DNA of 41,416 nt, from positions 1-41,416 of IMG/VR virus record IMGVR_UViG_3300017963_000426; one strand, 5' to 3'. This DNA comes from a virus. The notes under the pieces were generated by a model. That model saw only the letters and a program-made list of their open reading frames with translations. It made no database searches and was not told where the DNA came from. This document shows positions 14,403 to 23,351 of the stretch, piece after piece. Every line of letters begins with the position of its first letter. The first letter of the stretch is position 1. The translations under genes and the position numbers were made by a program.

Positions 14403-15263
14403 ATGGCTATTTTAGTTAAGAATACAGATGATAGAAAAAAAGATGCTCAGAATCAAGATGATATTGATGCTATGTTTGAGAAAACAATGCAAAGAAAGCT
14501 TAATTCTTTGGTTCGAACAATAGTAGATGATTTTACCATTTTATATTCTACCACAGGAACTATTATTAATACTCAACAGTATAAAGATGAGCTACAAGCT
14601 ATAATAACTCAAACATATAGACGTGTAAACAATGAATTTTCACAAACTTATTTAGATGATTTAGAAGAAGCTAGAAGTAAAGCTAAAACAGAACAAACTA
14701 AAACAAAATATAATGATCTGATAACTGTAAGAGAAGCAACTGCAGCAGCTATTGCGACTTCGCTTCTTCAATGGTCACTAGCAACAGCACCAGTACAGAG
14801 TCAATTTGTTGTAGATACATGGGATAAAATAATAAGAAAGAATGTTAATAATTCATTAGCTGAAAATATATTGGCAGAATTGTCAACTGATGATAAAACA
14901 ATAGCGAATAAAACTAAAAAACCGCTTACGGATGATTTAATAACTCATAATGAAGTTGTATCAATGCAAGAGGTACAAACGGCAACAGAAAACGCTAAAT
15001 TTACTGAAGTTGATGAACTTAACAATAATCTTCAAGTAGAAGAGGCTATTGTTGCTATAGGTGTTCTAAACATAGAAAAGGTATGGATAACTCAAGGTGA
15101 TTCAAGAGTTAGAAATGCTCATATGATAGCTAATGGTCAAAGAAGATTATTAAAAGATCCCTTTTTAGTAGGTGGAGAGTTATTGCAGTACCCTAAAGAT
15201 ACATCTTTGGGGGCAAGCATGGGAAACGTTATTAATTGTAGGTGTAAAAGTATTTATCAGTGA
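14403..15263 (+). CDS. MuF-like minor head protein
   Basis: 286 residues. The C-terminal ~60 residues contain the Mu gpF-type signature: WITQGDSRVRNAHMIANGQR followed later by LQYPKDTSLG and NVINCRCKSIYQ, the CRC motif being near the end. The N-terminal part is helical and charged. MuF proteins sit at the portal and take part in capsid assembly or DNA ejection. The position directly after the portal agrees. ATG 14403 immediately follows the tRNA. Confidence 0.85.
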   Translation: MAILVKNTDDRKKDAQNQDDIDAMFEKTMQRKLNSLVRTIVDDFTILYSTTGTIINTQQYKDELQAIITQTYRRVNNEFSQTYLDDLEEARSKAKTEQTKTKYNDLITVREATAAAIATSLLQWSLATAPVQSQFVVDTWDKIIRKNVNNSLAENILAELSTDDKTIANKTKKPLTDDLITHNEVVSMQEVQTATENAKFTEVDELNNNLQVEEAIVAIGVLNIEKVWITQGDSRVRNAHMIANGQRRLLKDPFLVGGELLQYPKDTSLGASMGNVINCRCKSIYQ

Positions 15264-15274
15264 TATCAATATAA

Positions 15275-15303
15275 TTGCAATTAAAGTACTTTTATGATAT
15301 ATT
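15275..15303 (+). promoter_or_regulatory. Internal promoter before protease and capsid genes
   Basis: TTGCAA at 15275-15280 and TATATT at 15298-15303 with an exact 17-bp spacer, in the only sizeable gap (15264-15364) of the head cluster and just before the genes whose products are needed in highest amount. Confidence 0.5.
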
Positions 15304-15364
15304 ATTTATAATAAAAGAAATAAAAAAATAATGATTGAGAAAATCATTAAGGAGATTCTTAATA

Positions 15365-16486
15365 ATGAATTCCAGCAAGATAAAAGAATATAAAAAAATA
15401 CAAGTACCATTTTTATTGGAAAAAAGTAATCTTAGCGAAGATAATGAATACTTTACTTTTTCTGGATATGGATCAACATTTGATAACATCGATAGAGATC
15501 AAGATGTAATAGAAAAAGGGGCATTCAATAAAACAATAGAAAAGATAATCAGTAAAGGTGATAATTTACCTATATTATGGCAGCATGACATGAGTATACC
15601 TTTGGGAATCTACATAAAATTTGCTGAAGATGAAAAAGGTCTATTCGTAAAAGGGAGAATGCCAAAAGATGATTCATTTGTCCGTGAAAGAGTAATGCCC
15701 CAAATGAAAATAGGATCAGTAAGAAAGCTGTCTATTGGATTTTTTATAAAAGAATGGGAATTTGAAACACGTGAGGGTAAATCAGTAAGAATTATTAAGG
15801 AGGTAGAATTATTTGAGATAAGTCTAGTTACAATACCAGCAAATGAAGAGGCGAGTGTCACAGAAATAAAGGCAGCTACCCCATATAAAGATCTTCCACT
15901 TGCTGCTAGGGATTTAGAGTGGAGCAAGGAGGATGCACTTGGTAGAGTAAGACGATTTACTGGATCAACTGAAGAACCAAGTACAAAATATAAAAATGCA
16001 TTTTTTTGGTATGATGAAAATAATGAGGAACTATTTGGTGCATATAAGCTACCTTTTGTAGATATAGTTGATGGCTCTTTGCATGCTGTGCCTAGAGCTA
16101 TATTTGCAGTAGCTGCTGCATTGAGGGGTGCAAGAGGTGGTGTTAACATTCCTGAAGACGATAGGCAAAAGGTTATTGCAAATGTTAATAGATATTATGA
16201 TAAAATGCGTAATGAGTTTAATGATGAAGGAATTATATCACCATTTAAAGAAGATGTAAAAGGGCTGATTAATAAATGCAATAAATTATCAGATATTGAA
16301 ACTATACTAAAAAAACATTATTTTTCTAATAAAGAATCGGAAATGATAATTTCAAAAATCTCTGAGATAAAAAGGCTTGGTGATCAAGTTATATTAGGTG
16401 AAGAGTTGGAATCTTCGCAAAACAGGGAAGTTAAAGAAATTATACAAGGATTAAAAGAGATCACACAAGCAATACAAGGAGATTAA
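15365..16486 (+). CDS. Prohead protease with conserved C-terminal extension
   Basis: 373 residues from ATG 15365, which follows AAGGAG at 15350-15355; a TTG at 15335 is less likely. Protease domain (residues ~1-160): FSGYGSTFDNIDRDQDVIEK, the His-bearing LPILWQHDMSIPLG, the Ser-bearing RKLSIGFFIKEW and LFEISLVTIPANEEASV, as in HK97 gp4 (U35 family). Residues ~175-290 form a second domain (DLPLAARDLEWSKEDALGRV ... IPEDDRQKVIANVNRYYDKM) that also occurs joined to or next to head proteins in other phages. It matures the capsid by cutting the scaffolding part of the capsid protein. Confidence 0.88.
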   Translation: MNSSKIKEYKKIQVPFLLEKSNLSEDNEYFTFSGYGSTFDNIDRDQDVIEKGAFNKTIEKIISKGDNLPILWQHDMSIPLGIYIKFAEDEKGLFVKGRMPKDDSFVRERVMPQMKIGSVRKLSIGFFIKEWEFETREGKSVRIIKEVELFEISLVTIPANEEASVTEIKAATPYKDLPLAARDLEWSKEDALGRVRRFTGSTEEPSTKYKNAFFWYDENNEELFGAYKLPFVDIVDGSLHAVPRAIFAVAAALRGARGGVNIPEDDRQKVIANVNRYYDKMRNEFNDEGIISPFKEDVKGLINKCNKLSDIETILKKHYFSNKESEMIISKISEIKRLGDQVILGEELESSQNREVKEIIQGLKEITQAIQGD

Positions 16487-16489
16487 AAA

Positions 16490-17800
16490 ATGAGAGAAGA
16501 AAACGCTCCAGTAATGGAAGAGTTCAAAGGTGTTGTTGATACACTAAAAACTGACATTGCTAATCTGTGCAAAGCACAAAAGAAGGCAGTTGATCAGGTA
16601 GAAAATCAAGGGAAAGAAAATGCTGATACAATTGTAAAAATTAATAATACAATTGAGGGAATTCAAAAAGATTTTGAAGCAAAGGAAAAAGAATATAAAA
16701 AATCAATTAATGATTTAAAGAAAACTGTTTCAACTTTGAGCGCATTCGAAAATTCAGGCGATATTTCTAAGCAAGTAAAACATTTCAACAAAATTTTAAA
16801 AAGTCATGGCAAAGCACCTATACAGATAGAAGACACTGCTGAAATAAAAGCAGCCCTTGACATGTATATTACTCGTGGTGAAAGGATGATGTCTGATACA
16901 CAAAGAAAATTTATCAATACTATCATAGACTCAGATGGTGGCTTTTTAGCAGTTCCAGAATATAACACAGTCTTGGAGTCAAAAGAATTTGATGCTCATG
17001 GATTCATGAATGCAGCAAAAAATGTTGTTATTGGAAGTAACGAATATAAAACAATTGTTGACTGGGAAGACTATGATGAATCCTTTTATGAGAACGAGCT
17101 TAGCGAAACGACGCCATCAGATACTAATGACTTTAAAGAGGTTACAATCAATGCAACTCAGCAAATATTTAGTAAAAAGTTTTCAAGAAACGCACTAGAA
17201 GATTCAATAATTGACATTGAGAATGAAGTGATTGCAGCAATGCGTGCTGGTATGATTCGCAAGGATGGTACTAACGTTATTACAGGAAATGGAGTGGATA
17301 AACCACGTGGTGCTATCACATTTGCAGATGGTACAGCTTATGGACAAGTAGAGCAAATTGAAAGTAATGATAGCGGTGTTGTTGGATGGGTTGATGTGCT
17401 GCAGTTGCTCCCAGCAGAATTAAAAGATATGTATCATGCAAATGCATCTTATGTAATGCCTAGGGCTGCATTTTTTGGTATCTTAGCTGATAAGTCTGGG
17501 GCAGATAATTTCCAGATTGGATCACAAGTGAATTTCTTTGATCGTTCAGGCGTATCGCTTAGATTGTTGGGCTATCCTGTTGTATGGGAAGCTGGGCTTC
17601 CTGCAGTTGATGGTGCAACAAATTCACTGTCAGTAATTTTTGGTGATATTGCTAGATTTTACACATACGTAAGACGTTTGGGTGTATCTTTGATTCGTGA
17701 CGAAACAAACCCTAGATATGTATGGTTGCATCTCCGACAACGTTCAGGCGGAAATGTTATTAATTTTGAAGCAGCCAAAATCTTAAAAACAAAAACCTGA
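16490..17800 (+). CDS. Major capsid protein, HK97 fold
   Basis: 436 residues. Residues ~5-90 form a charged coiled coil typical of the removable scaffolding delta domain. The mature part begins near MSDTQRKFINTIIDSDGGF and carries FLAVPEYNTVL, an E-loop-like WEDYDESFYENEL, ITGNGVDKPRGAI, the P-domain and a final FGDIARFYTYVRRLGVSLIR. This order is diagnostic of the Phage_capsid (HK97) family. ATG 16490 follows AAGGAGATTAAAAA, four bases after the protease stop. A terminator follows at 17816. Confidence 0.93.
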   Translation: MREENAPVMEEFKGVVDTLKTDIANLCKAQKKAVDQVENQGKENADTIVKINNTIEGIQKDFEAKEKEYKKSINDLKKTVSTLSAFENSGDISKQVKHFNKILKSHGKAPIQIEDTAEIKAALDMYITRGERMMSDTQRKFINTIIDSDGGFLAVPEYNTVLESKEFDAHGFMNAAKNVVIGSNEYKTIVDWEDYDESFYENELSETTPSDTNDFKEVTINATQQIFSKKFSRNALEDSIIDIENEVIAAMRAGMIRKDGTNVITGNGVDKPRGAITFADGTAYGQVEQIESNDSGVVGWVDVLQLLPAELKDMYHANASYVMPRAAFFGILADKSGADNFQIGSQVNFFDRSGVSLRLLGYPVVWEAGLPAVDGATNSLSVIFGDIARFYTYVRRLGVSLIRDETNPRYVWLHLRQRSGGNVINFEAAKILKTKT

Positions 17801-17815
17801 TTAACTTTATATTTA

Positions 17816-17848
17816 ATATCCCTCTCAATTGGGGGATATATTAACTTT
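17816..17848 (+). terminator. Terminator-like hairpin after capsid gene
   Basis: ATATCCC (17816-17822) pairs with GGGATAT (17833-17839) across a 10-nt loop; a T-rich stretch follows at 17846-17850. The short stem and distance to the T-run suggest partial termination, a way to make more capsid than downstream protein. Confidence 0.5.
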
Positions 17849-17876
17849 TTAATTTCTAAAAGAAAGGCTATATAAA

Positions 17877-18272
17877 ATGCATAAGGATGGAATAAGTAGA
17901 ACAAACTCAAATATTGCTTTAAAGCTTCAAACTATTTCTAGTGATACAGCTACAGCTGGTGAAATAATTGATACACAGGGTTATGAATCATTAAAGCTTA
18001 TAACAGCTGTAGGAACAGTTACCGCAGGTGATGTGACGGTTACAGCTATTAACGAGTCAGATGATGCTGCTATGGCTGGTGCAACTGCAGTTCCAGCTGC
18101 TAGGCTTATTGGTACAAATGCTACTCTTGACACAAGTGATACGCTTGATGAAATAGGCGTAGTTCTTACAAAACAATATGTACAAGTAACATATACAACA
18201 GCAAATAGTGCTAACTTGGTTGTTGGTTCTCTTGCTGAGCTTGGACATGCACAAATAGCATCTAGTGTATAA
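17877..18272 (+). CDS. Head decoration-like protein, 131 residues
   Basis: ATG 17877 after AGAAAGGCTATATAAA. Ala/Thr/Val-rich beta protein (GYESLKLITAVGTVTAGDVTV..., LTKQYVQVTYTTANSANLVV). The composition and place directly after the capsid gene are those of phage head decoration or capsid-stabilising proteins. It is enclosed by two terminators, forming its own high-expression unit. No family name can be assigned with certainty. Confidence 0.6.
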   Translation: MHKDGISRTNSNIALKLQTISSDTATAGEIIDTQGYESLKLITAVGTVTAGDVTVTAINESDDAAMAGATAVPAARLIGTNATLDTSDTLDEIGVVLTKQYVQVTYTTANSANLVVGSLAELGHAQIASSV

Positions 18273-18277
18273 TATTT

Positions 18278-18306
18278 AAGCTGGCCTTTAATTAGGCCAG
18301 CTTTTA
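18278..18306 (+). terminator. Intrinsic terminator
   Basis: A perfect 9-bp stem, AAGCTGGCC (18278-18286) with GGCCAGCTT (18295-18303), closes an 8-nt AT loop and runs into TTTT. It lies 5 bp after the decoration gene stop and is the strongest terminator in the window. Confidence 0.85.
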
Positions 18307-18327
18307 AATCTATAAATGGAGGATCAC

Positions 18328-18585
18328 GTGTTAGTTAGATATCTAAAAAATAGATCGATCGCTTATGATGGAATCCATACTAAATATGAGAAAAAAGGCA
18401 ATGAGGTAGAAGTAAAAGATATTATTGCTGAAAGACTTATTAAGAGAGGCGATGTAGAAAAAGTCGGAATATTTAACAAAAAAGAAAAAAATCAAAAAAA
18501 AAACGATTCATACGATAATAAAATGTATAAAAAGTATGAGAATAAAGTAATCAATAAAAAACGTAGTAAAAAAATAGAGAAATAA
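18328..18585 (+). CDS. Small head-region protein, GTG start
   Basis: 85 residues from GTG 18328, five bases after GGAGG at 18318-18322. An in-frame ATG at 18316 contains that ribosome site, so it is probably not used. The N-terminal ~45 residues (VRYLKNRSIAYDGIHTKYEK ... EVEVKDIIAERLIKRGDVEK) match a short phage module often found between capsid and connector genes. The rest is an extremely Lys-rich tail with A-runs in the DNA. Confidence 0.65.
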   Translation: MLVRYLKNRSIAYDGIHTKYEKKGNEVEVKDIIAERLIKRGDVEKVGIFNKKEKNQKKNDSYDNKMYKKYENKVINKKRSKKIEK

Positions 18586-18587
18586 AA

Positions 18588-19196
18588 ATGTATGTATATC
18601 CCTATAGAGAAGAAGATCGTGTTGATGTGTTGCCAGTTAGCGTGGCTAATGCGAAAGAATATCTATATATAGGGGCATCTGTAACAATTCATGATGATTT
18701 AATAGCAAGACTACTAAAAGCAGTAAGAAACTTTTTTGAAAATGCTACAAATCACTATACAACAGAAATAACTTTTAAAACATATAGAGACTCTTTTTTA
18801 GATGGTTGCTATGAAATACGCAAAAGTCCACTTAAAAGCATAGTATCAATTCAATATTATGACTCTGACGACAATATACAAACAATCAACAGCACTAATT
18901 ATTTTATCAAACCAATGAATGGATACGATAGAGTTGTCTTTAAACAAGATTACGTATTTCCTGAGCTATCAATAGATGTTGGGTGGCCTATAGAAATAAC
19001 ATTTAAGGCTGGATATACGGATCAACCAAATGAAATACCAGAGGATATTGAAACAGCGATATTATCACATTTGGCAATGATATTTGAAAATAGAGGAGAT
19101 TGCGAGGTAATAAATTCTTCACTTATAAAGAAATTTGTACCTGTAACAACAAAACTTGCTATTAAAAATTATAAAATAGAAGAAATAGGCGTATAA
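18588..19196 (+). CDS. Head-tail connector, gp6-like
   Basis: 202 residues. VSVANAKEYLYIGASVTIHD, ARLLKAVRNFFENATNHY, the central strands and EIPEDIETAILSHLAMIFEN are typical of the HK97 gp6/SPP1 gp15-like adaptor that joins the portal to the neck. It follows the Lys-rich small gene by two bases and precedes the head-tail adaptor. Confidence 0.8.
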   Translation: MYVYPYREEDRVDVLPVSVANAKEYLYIGASVTIHDDLIARLLKAVRNFFENATNHYTTEITFKTYRDSFLDGCYEIRKSPLKSIVSIQYYDSDDNIQTINSTNYFIKPMNGYDRVVFKQDYVFPELSIDVGWPIEITFKAGYTDQPNEIPEDIETAILSHLAMIFENRGDCEVINSSLIKKFVPVTTKLAIKNYKIEEIGV

Positions 19197-19214
19197 TAAT
19201 AATGTGAGGTATTT

Positions 19215-19454
19215 ATGAAGCTGAAAATGACCGAAAACAATCAAAAAGATATTTTTAAAAAACTTAAGTTAGAGGCACAAAAAGCTAAAGAAATAAACAG
19301 ATCAAAAGCAATAATTGAAAAAGCTAAAAAAGAGAAAAAGAACAAACAATCATCAAATGATGCCATAAAAGTAAAAAATAAAATTTCTGTTAACAAAGAT
19401 AATAAAAATAGAAAAAATAAAAGATTAAGAAGGAACTTAAATGACACGGTGTAA
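19215..19454 (+). CDS. Lys-rich 79-residue protein
   Basis: ATG 19215 after TGAGGTATTT. Highly charged and helical: LEAQKAKEINRSKAIIEKAK, then a run of Lys/Asn and a basic end (RKNKRLRRNLNDTV). It overlaps the adaptor gene by 14 nt. A small basic helical protein in the connector cluster; no family recognised. Codon and amino-acid bias toward AAA is stronger than in its neighbours. Confidence 0.5.
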   Translation: MKLKMTENNQKDIFKKLKLEAQKAKEINRSKAIIEKAKKEKKNKQSSNDAIKVKNKISVNKDNKNRKNKRLRRNLNDTV

Positions 19455-19824
19455 ACGTATATCTCCTAAAAAGCGTTTAATATGTATAGGAAGCATGAAG
19501 CATCCTATTAGTATAATAGATAGAGAAATAGAAACGCTTAGCGAAGGGTATACTATGGATTTTAGCAATTCTACAAGTGTATTAGCAGCTATAGAAACAA
19601 GGAATGGAACACCAGTCTTTAATGGTGTTAATATTGAGCAAGAACTTACTCATATATTTTATATAAGATATGGAGAGTCTACAGTCGAAAACAATTATAC
19701 TATTTTGTTTAATAATAAATATTATCGAGTTATAGATTTTGAAAATTTAGAAGAAGAAAATAGATTTTTAAAAATAACTACAATAGAGCGTGGAGATATA
19801 GCTAAAAAAGCAAATTGGGCTTAA
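19441..19824 (+). CDS. Head-tail adaptor (joining protein)
   Basis: 127 residues. HPISIIDREIETLSEGYTMD, the strand-rich middle (VLAAIETRNGTPVFNGVNIE, THIFYIRYGE) and KYYRVIDFENLEEENRFLKI match the phage head-tail joining protein family (HK97 gp7-like). It forms the ring below the connector. Basic N-terminal extension (TRCKRISPKKR). Confidence 0.8.
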   Translation: MTRCKRISPKKRLICIGSMKHPISIIDREIETLSEGYTMDFSNSTSVLAAIETRNGTPVFNGVNIEQELTHIFYIRYGESTVENNYTILFNNKYYRVIDFENLEEENRFLKITTIERGDIAKKANWA

Positions 19825-19826
19825 AA

Positions 19827-20279
19827 ATGATAAAGATAAAAATTAAAGAAATTGTATCACCTAGTACGCTAAGAGCAATGAATCCACGAAATATTCAGAA
19901 ATCAATTACAGTGTCTTTAAAAGAAATTGGGGAAAAATTAGTTAAAACCGCAAAAGATGGAATAAAAACATCACCTAAAACGTATAAGCGTTATTTTTAT
20001 CCAGGTATTGGTTATGTTAGGTCTTCAAGGCCAGGTACATATCCAGCAGATCAAAGTGGTTCATTAAGGCGTTCAGTTGCGACTAGAACAGAAGGATATA
20101 GAATGTATTTTGGTGCAAAAAAAGATTATGCAAAATATCTACAACAAACCAATTCTCCAGAAAAATTATCAACATGGATACGTATAGCACCAAGACCTTT
20201 TTTAACATTAGCGCATAACCAAAATGCACCACAATTTGGTGATATAATGGAAGAAAATATAAATAAATTAACAAAGTAA
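19827..20279 (+). CDS. HK97 gp10-like tail completion protein
   Basis: 150 residues from ATG 19827, just after the previous stop; a TTG at 19815 would add four residues. The segments LKEIGEKLVKTAKDGIKTSP, RPGTYPADQSGSLRRSV, YAKYLQQ and APRPFLTLA are characteristic of the gp10-like family, which caps or terminates the tail at the neck. Ribosome site weak, so coupling to the adaptor gene is likely. Confidence 0.75.
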   Translation: MIKIKIKEIVSPSTLRAMNPRNIQKSITVSLKEIGEKLVKTAKDGIKTSPKTYKRYFYPGIGYVRSSRPGTYPADQSGSLRRSVATRTEGYRMYFGAKKDYAKYLQQTNSPEKLSTWIRIAPRPFLTLAHNQNAPQFGDIMEENINKLTK

Positions 20280-20290
20280 ATTATTTTATT

Positions 20291-21361
20291 ATGAGAATAA
20301 GAGAAATAGAATATCAGCTAAGAACATATATACCATTACATACAGATAAATTTGTAAGTTGGTCCAGTGTTGTTTCATATTCAGTTAGCACTAATATAGC
20401 TACAATACAAACTACTTTATCACATGGTTTAAGTGTTGGTGATATAGTCCATTTAAGAGATGTAATATTTCCAAACCCAATTACTAGCCTTACTCAGTCA
20501 CAAGGCGTAGGAACAGCTATATTACAACATGATACAGACTTTACGTTTCCTAATTCAGAAACAATAACAATATCAGGCGCAAATGAAGCCGATTACAACG
20601 GTACATTTAATATTATTTCTATTCCAGATAGACAAACAATAAACTTTGACATACCATTTACAGCTCCAGTAACAGCAACTGGTTCTCCTGTTTCAGAAGA
20701 AGTTAATTTGTTACGCTACAATGGACTATTCCAGGTGGTATCTATACCAACAGCTACAACATTTACAATTGCTGTTGATGGGCCAAATTTTATTGCATTA
20801 TCTGGGGTAGAATTTTATAATATTGCCGATGTTAGAATAGTTGGAGAAATCTCAGAAGAAAGAATGTTGAATTCATACACAAACCAAGATATAGATGTAT
20901 GGTGGATGTTTATTGTGGCATCAACAAGCAATGTATCAAAGAATAAAGATATAGCAACTGATTTTGATTTTAGCTATTCACAGGGCGACTATATAAGGCA
21001 ACAAGTGCAAGAAAGCTTTACATTATATGTTGTTGTTCCAAGTCAAGACACTATAACAACTGTAGACGATCAAGACATTTGCAGAAATGAACTAAAATTA
21101 TCAATAATTAATTCTATTGTGGGCTTTTTCCCATTAAAATTATATCGAAATTCATATGAAGGGGTATATTATGAGTCAGATAGCATAAGTACTTATAATA
21201 CATCATATTATATACATGCTTATAATTTTAGTACAACGGTTAATCTTGCAAGTCCAGATACCTTTGTGCCAAATAGCATTGCAATAAAAACAATAGAATT
21301 TAATCATATAGATACAATAAAAGACGTAAAATCAACAGATTTAATTAACCTAGAAGACTAA
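20291..21361 (+). CDS. Neck/tail terminator protein with inserted beta domain
   Basis: 356 residues, long for a tail terminator. The C-terminal half (residues ~195-340: NQDIDVWWMFIVASTSNVSK, QESFTLYVVVPSQDT, DICRNELKLSIINSIVGFF) looks like the LIC_12616/gp12-type neck terminator. Residues ~25-150 are an inserted beta-sandwich with HGLSVGDIV and ISGANEADYNGTFNII. The latter motif is repeated twice in the baseplate J-like protein at 29097 (ISGANEPEYNGTY, VSGANQALFNGTF). The insert is therefore a mobile structural module. Gene order just before the sheath supports the neck role. Confidence 0.65.
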   Translation: MRIREIEYQLRTYIPLHTDKFVSWSSVVSYSVSTNIATIQTTLSHGLSVGDIVHLRDVIFPNPITSLTQSQGVGTAILQHDTDFTFPNSETITISGANEADYNGTFNIISIPDRQTINFDIPFTAPVTATGSPVSEEVNLLRYNGLFQVVSIPTATTFTIAVDGPNFIALSGVEFYNIADVRIVGEISEERMLNSYTNQDIDVWWMFIVASTSNVSKNKDIATDFDFSYSQGDYIRQQVQESFTLYVVVPSQDTITTVDDQDICRNELKLSIINSIVGFFPLKLYRNSYEGVYYESDSISTYNTSYYIHAYNFSTTVNLASPDTFVPNSIAIKTIEFNHIDTIKDVKSTDLINLED

Positions 21362-21371
21362 GGAGAAAAAA

Positions 21372-22925
21372 ATGGCACAGAGAATCTCATTACCTGTTGT
21401 GAATGCACCGCTAGTTCCAGCTGCACCAATTCCACAGGTATTACCAAAGGTAACAACATTTATAGGGCAAAAACTTGTTGCTGGTTCAGCTAGCACTGGG
21501 TTTTTGGAAAACATCGCTCTTGGTACTGAAGATACATTGTTCGGTGCTGGTTCAATGCTGGCAACAATGATTAAAACATTCAGGAAAGTAGATATTAATT
21601 CAAGGGTCAATGCGTATGTATTAGACGATAATGGAGCTGGAGTAGATGCAACTGGCACAGTAGCGTTTTCTGGGACTGCAAGTGCATCTGGCACAATTAA
21701 TGTCTATGTAGGAAATACTGATAGACTGTATGCTGTACCTGTGGCTACCAGTGATACTGCCACTGATGTAGGGGATGCGCTAGAAGCATTAATAACTGCC
21801 GACACAGATGCTTTGGTTACTGCTTCAAACACAACTGGTACAGTAACTCTTACAGCAAAAAATGCAGGAACTGTTGGGAATAATATAGGTATCCTTATAG
21901 ATGGAGAAGTAGCTGGTATTACTACAACATTAACTGCTTTTGCTTCAGGTGCAACTGATCCAGTTCTGACAAGTATTCCTACAGACATTGGGGATGTCAG
22001 AACAGATATTGTAATGCCATCAAGTTACTCATATGATGCTATTCTTACTTGGTTAGACGGTCGTTTTAATTCTAATAATAAAGTTCTTAATGGAATTATG
22101 ATATTATCTGAGACAGACACCGCCTCAAATATAGCAACCACACTATCAACAGAAAATTCACAAAGTCTTGTCTATTTTGGTGACAAGCCTGTAGATAAAG
22201 CAACTAAAAAGGGCTCTGCAATATTTGCTATGCCATATGAAAAGTCATCACTTTTTGCATCTGTTAGAACTTTAAGATTCAGTGATGGTGCTATTATTAC
22301 GGATTATGTAGTCACGACTGAATCAAAAGATCAATTTGGTGGCACACATACAGCAAGCTTGCCTTATCATAACACGCCTTTACCATTACCAGTAATACCA
22401 ACCAATGAAGGTTTTACAGAAACAGAAGTTTCTTCAATAAACGATGAAAACGGTTCTGTGATGGGTAATAATATAGCATCTAACACAATTATTTGTGGTG
22501 ACATATTTACTACATATAAAACAAATGCTGCTGGTCAAGTAGACTTAACTTATAAATATTTAAATTATGTAGATACAGCTACAGCAGCACGTGAATATAT
22601 TTTCAATGGATTAAAAATTGATTATGCACAAAAGCGTTTAACTGCTGGAACTGGTGTGGCTGGCTATTCGTTTGCTTCTCAAGGAGAAATTAGGTCTAAT
22701 ATAATTAAATATTTGGGTGTTTTGCAGGGAGAAGATTACGTTTTAATACAAAGTGGTGTTATGGAAAACGGAGAAACCGTTATTAATGTAGTAAAAAGAT
22801 ATTTAACTGTTGAAATAGATAATTCAGATGGATCAGTAGAAATATCTAGTATTTTACCAATAGTATCACAGGTAAGAAGTATTAGCATTCCATTGAATAT
22901 TGTGTTTAATCCACAAAATCTATAA
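21372..22925 (+). CDS. Tail sheath protein, Mu gpL-like
   Basis: 517 residues. The N-terminus (RISLPVVNAPLVPAAPIPQV), a Gly/Ala/Thr-rich middle and the C-terminal VAGYSFASQGEIRSNIIKYL ... VQLVIVR-type end (here SQVRSISIPLNIVFNPQNL) correspond to Mu-type sheath proteins that contract during infection. A typical sheath domain with ATTLSTENSQSLVYFG precedes the end. ATG 21372 follows AAGGAGAAAAA. Confidence 0.88.
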   Translation: MAQRISLPVVNAPLVPAAPIPQVLPKVTTFIGQKLVAGSASTGFLENIALGTEDTLFGAGSMLATMIKTFRKVDINSRVNAYVLDDNGAGVDATGTVAFSGTASASGTINVYVGNTDRLYAVPVATSDTATDVGDALEALITADTDALVTASNTTGTVTLTAKNAGTVGNNIGILIDGEVAGITTTLTAFASGATDPVLTSIPTDIGDVRTDIVMPSSYSYDAILTWLDGRFNSNNKVLNGIMILSETDTASNIATTLSTENSQSLVYFGDKPVDKATKKGSAIFAMPYEKSSLFASVRTLRFSDGAIITDYVVTTESKDQFGGTHTASLPYHNTPLPLPVIPTNEGFTETEVSSINDENGSVMGNNIASNTIICGDIFTTYKTNAAGQVDLTYKYLNYVDTATAAREYIFNGLKIDYAQKRLTAGTGVAGYSFASQGEIRSNIIKYLGVLQGEDYVLIQSGVMENGETVINVVKRYLTVEIDNSDGSVEISSILPIVSQVRSISIPLNIVFNPQNL

Positions 22926-22949
22926 TTAATTATTAAGGAGATATAAACA

Positions 22950-23330
22950 ATGTCTGGCGATCTTAAACGTGTTGTAAGTGCGGTAAAAATGCAAGTTGAT
23001 GAGTTTGAGTTTAGTCTAATCCCAAACTCATTAACATTTAAAGATGGTTTTCCAGAAAGAACCACAAAGGGACTTGATAATGGAGATATAACTTACTCTG
23101 AAGATCAAGAAACAGCTGTTGGAATGATAAAAGCGGATATTCCATCGGTTATAGAATTTATAGAAAATGCTAAAACTATAGCAAGCCGTCAAGGTAGTAC
23201 TGTAAAGTTCTATGATGATAATGGAATGGAGCGAGTTATGAAAAAAGGTGTTTGTAAAAATGATACTGAATTTTCTGTGGGAACCGATGGTAAGTTCACA
23301 TTAAGCTTTGATGGGACACCGCTTGATTAA
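22950..23330 (+). CDS. Tail tube protein, Mu gpM-like
   Basis: 126 residues, the usual size. VVSAVKMQVDEFEFSLIPNS, LTFKDGFPERTTKGLDNGDI and YSEDQETAVGMIKADIPSVI match Mu-type tube proteins, which stack as hexamers inside the sheath. ATG 22950 after AAGGAGATATAAACA; 24 nt behind the sheath gene. Confidence 0.88.
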   Translation: MSGDLKRVVSAVKMQVDEFEFSLIPNSLTFKDGFPERTTKGLDNGDITYSEDQETAVGMIKADIPSVIEFIENAKTIASRQGSTVKFYDDNGMERVMKKGVCKNDTEFSVGTDGKFTLSFDGTPLD

Positions 23331-23351
23331 TAGTAATATAGGTGATAAGAA

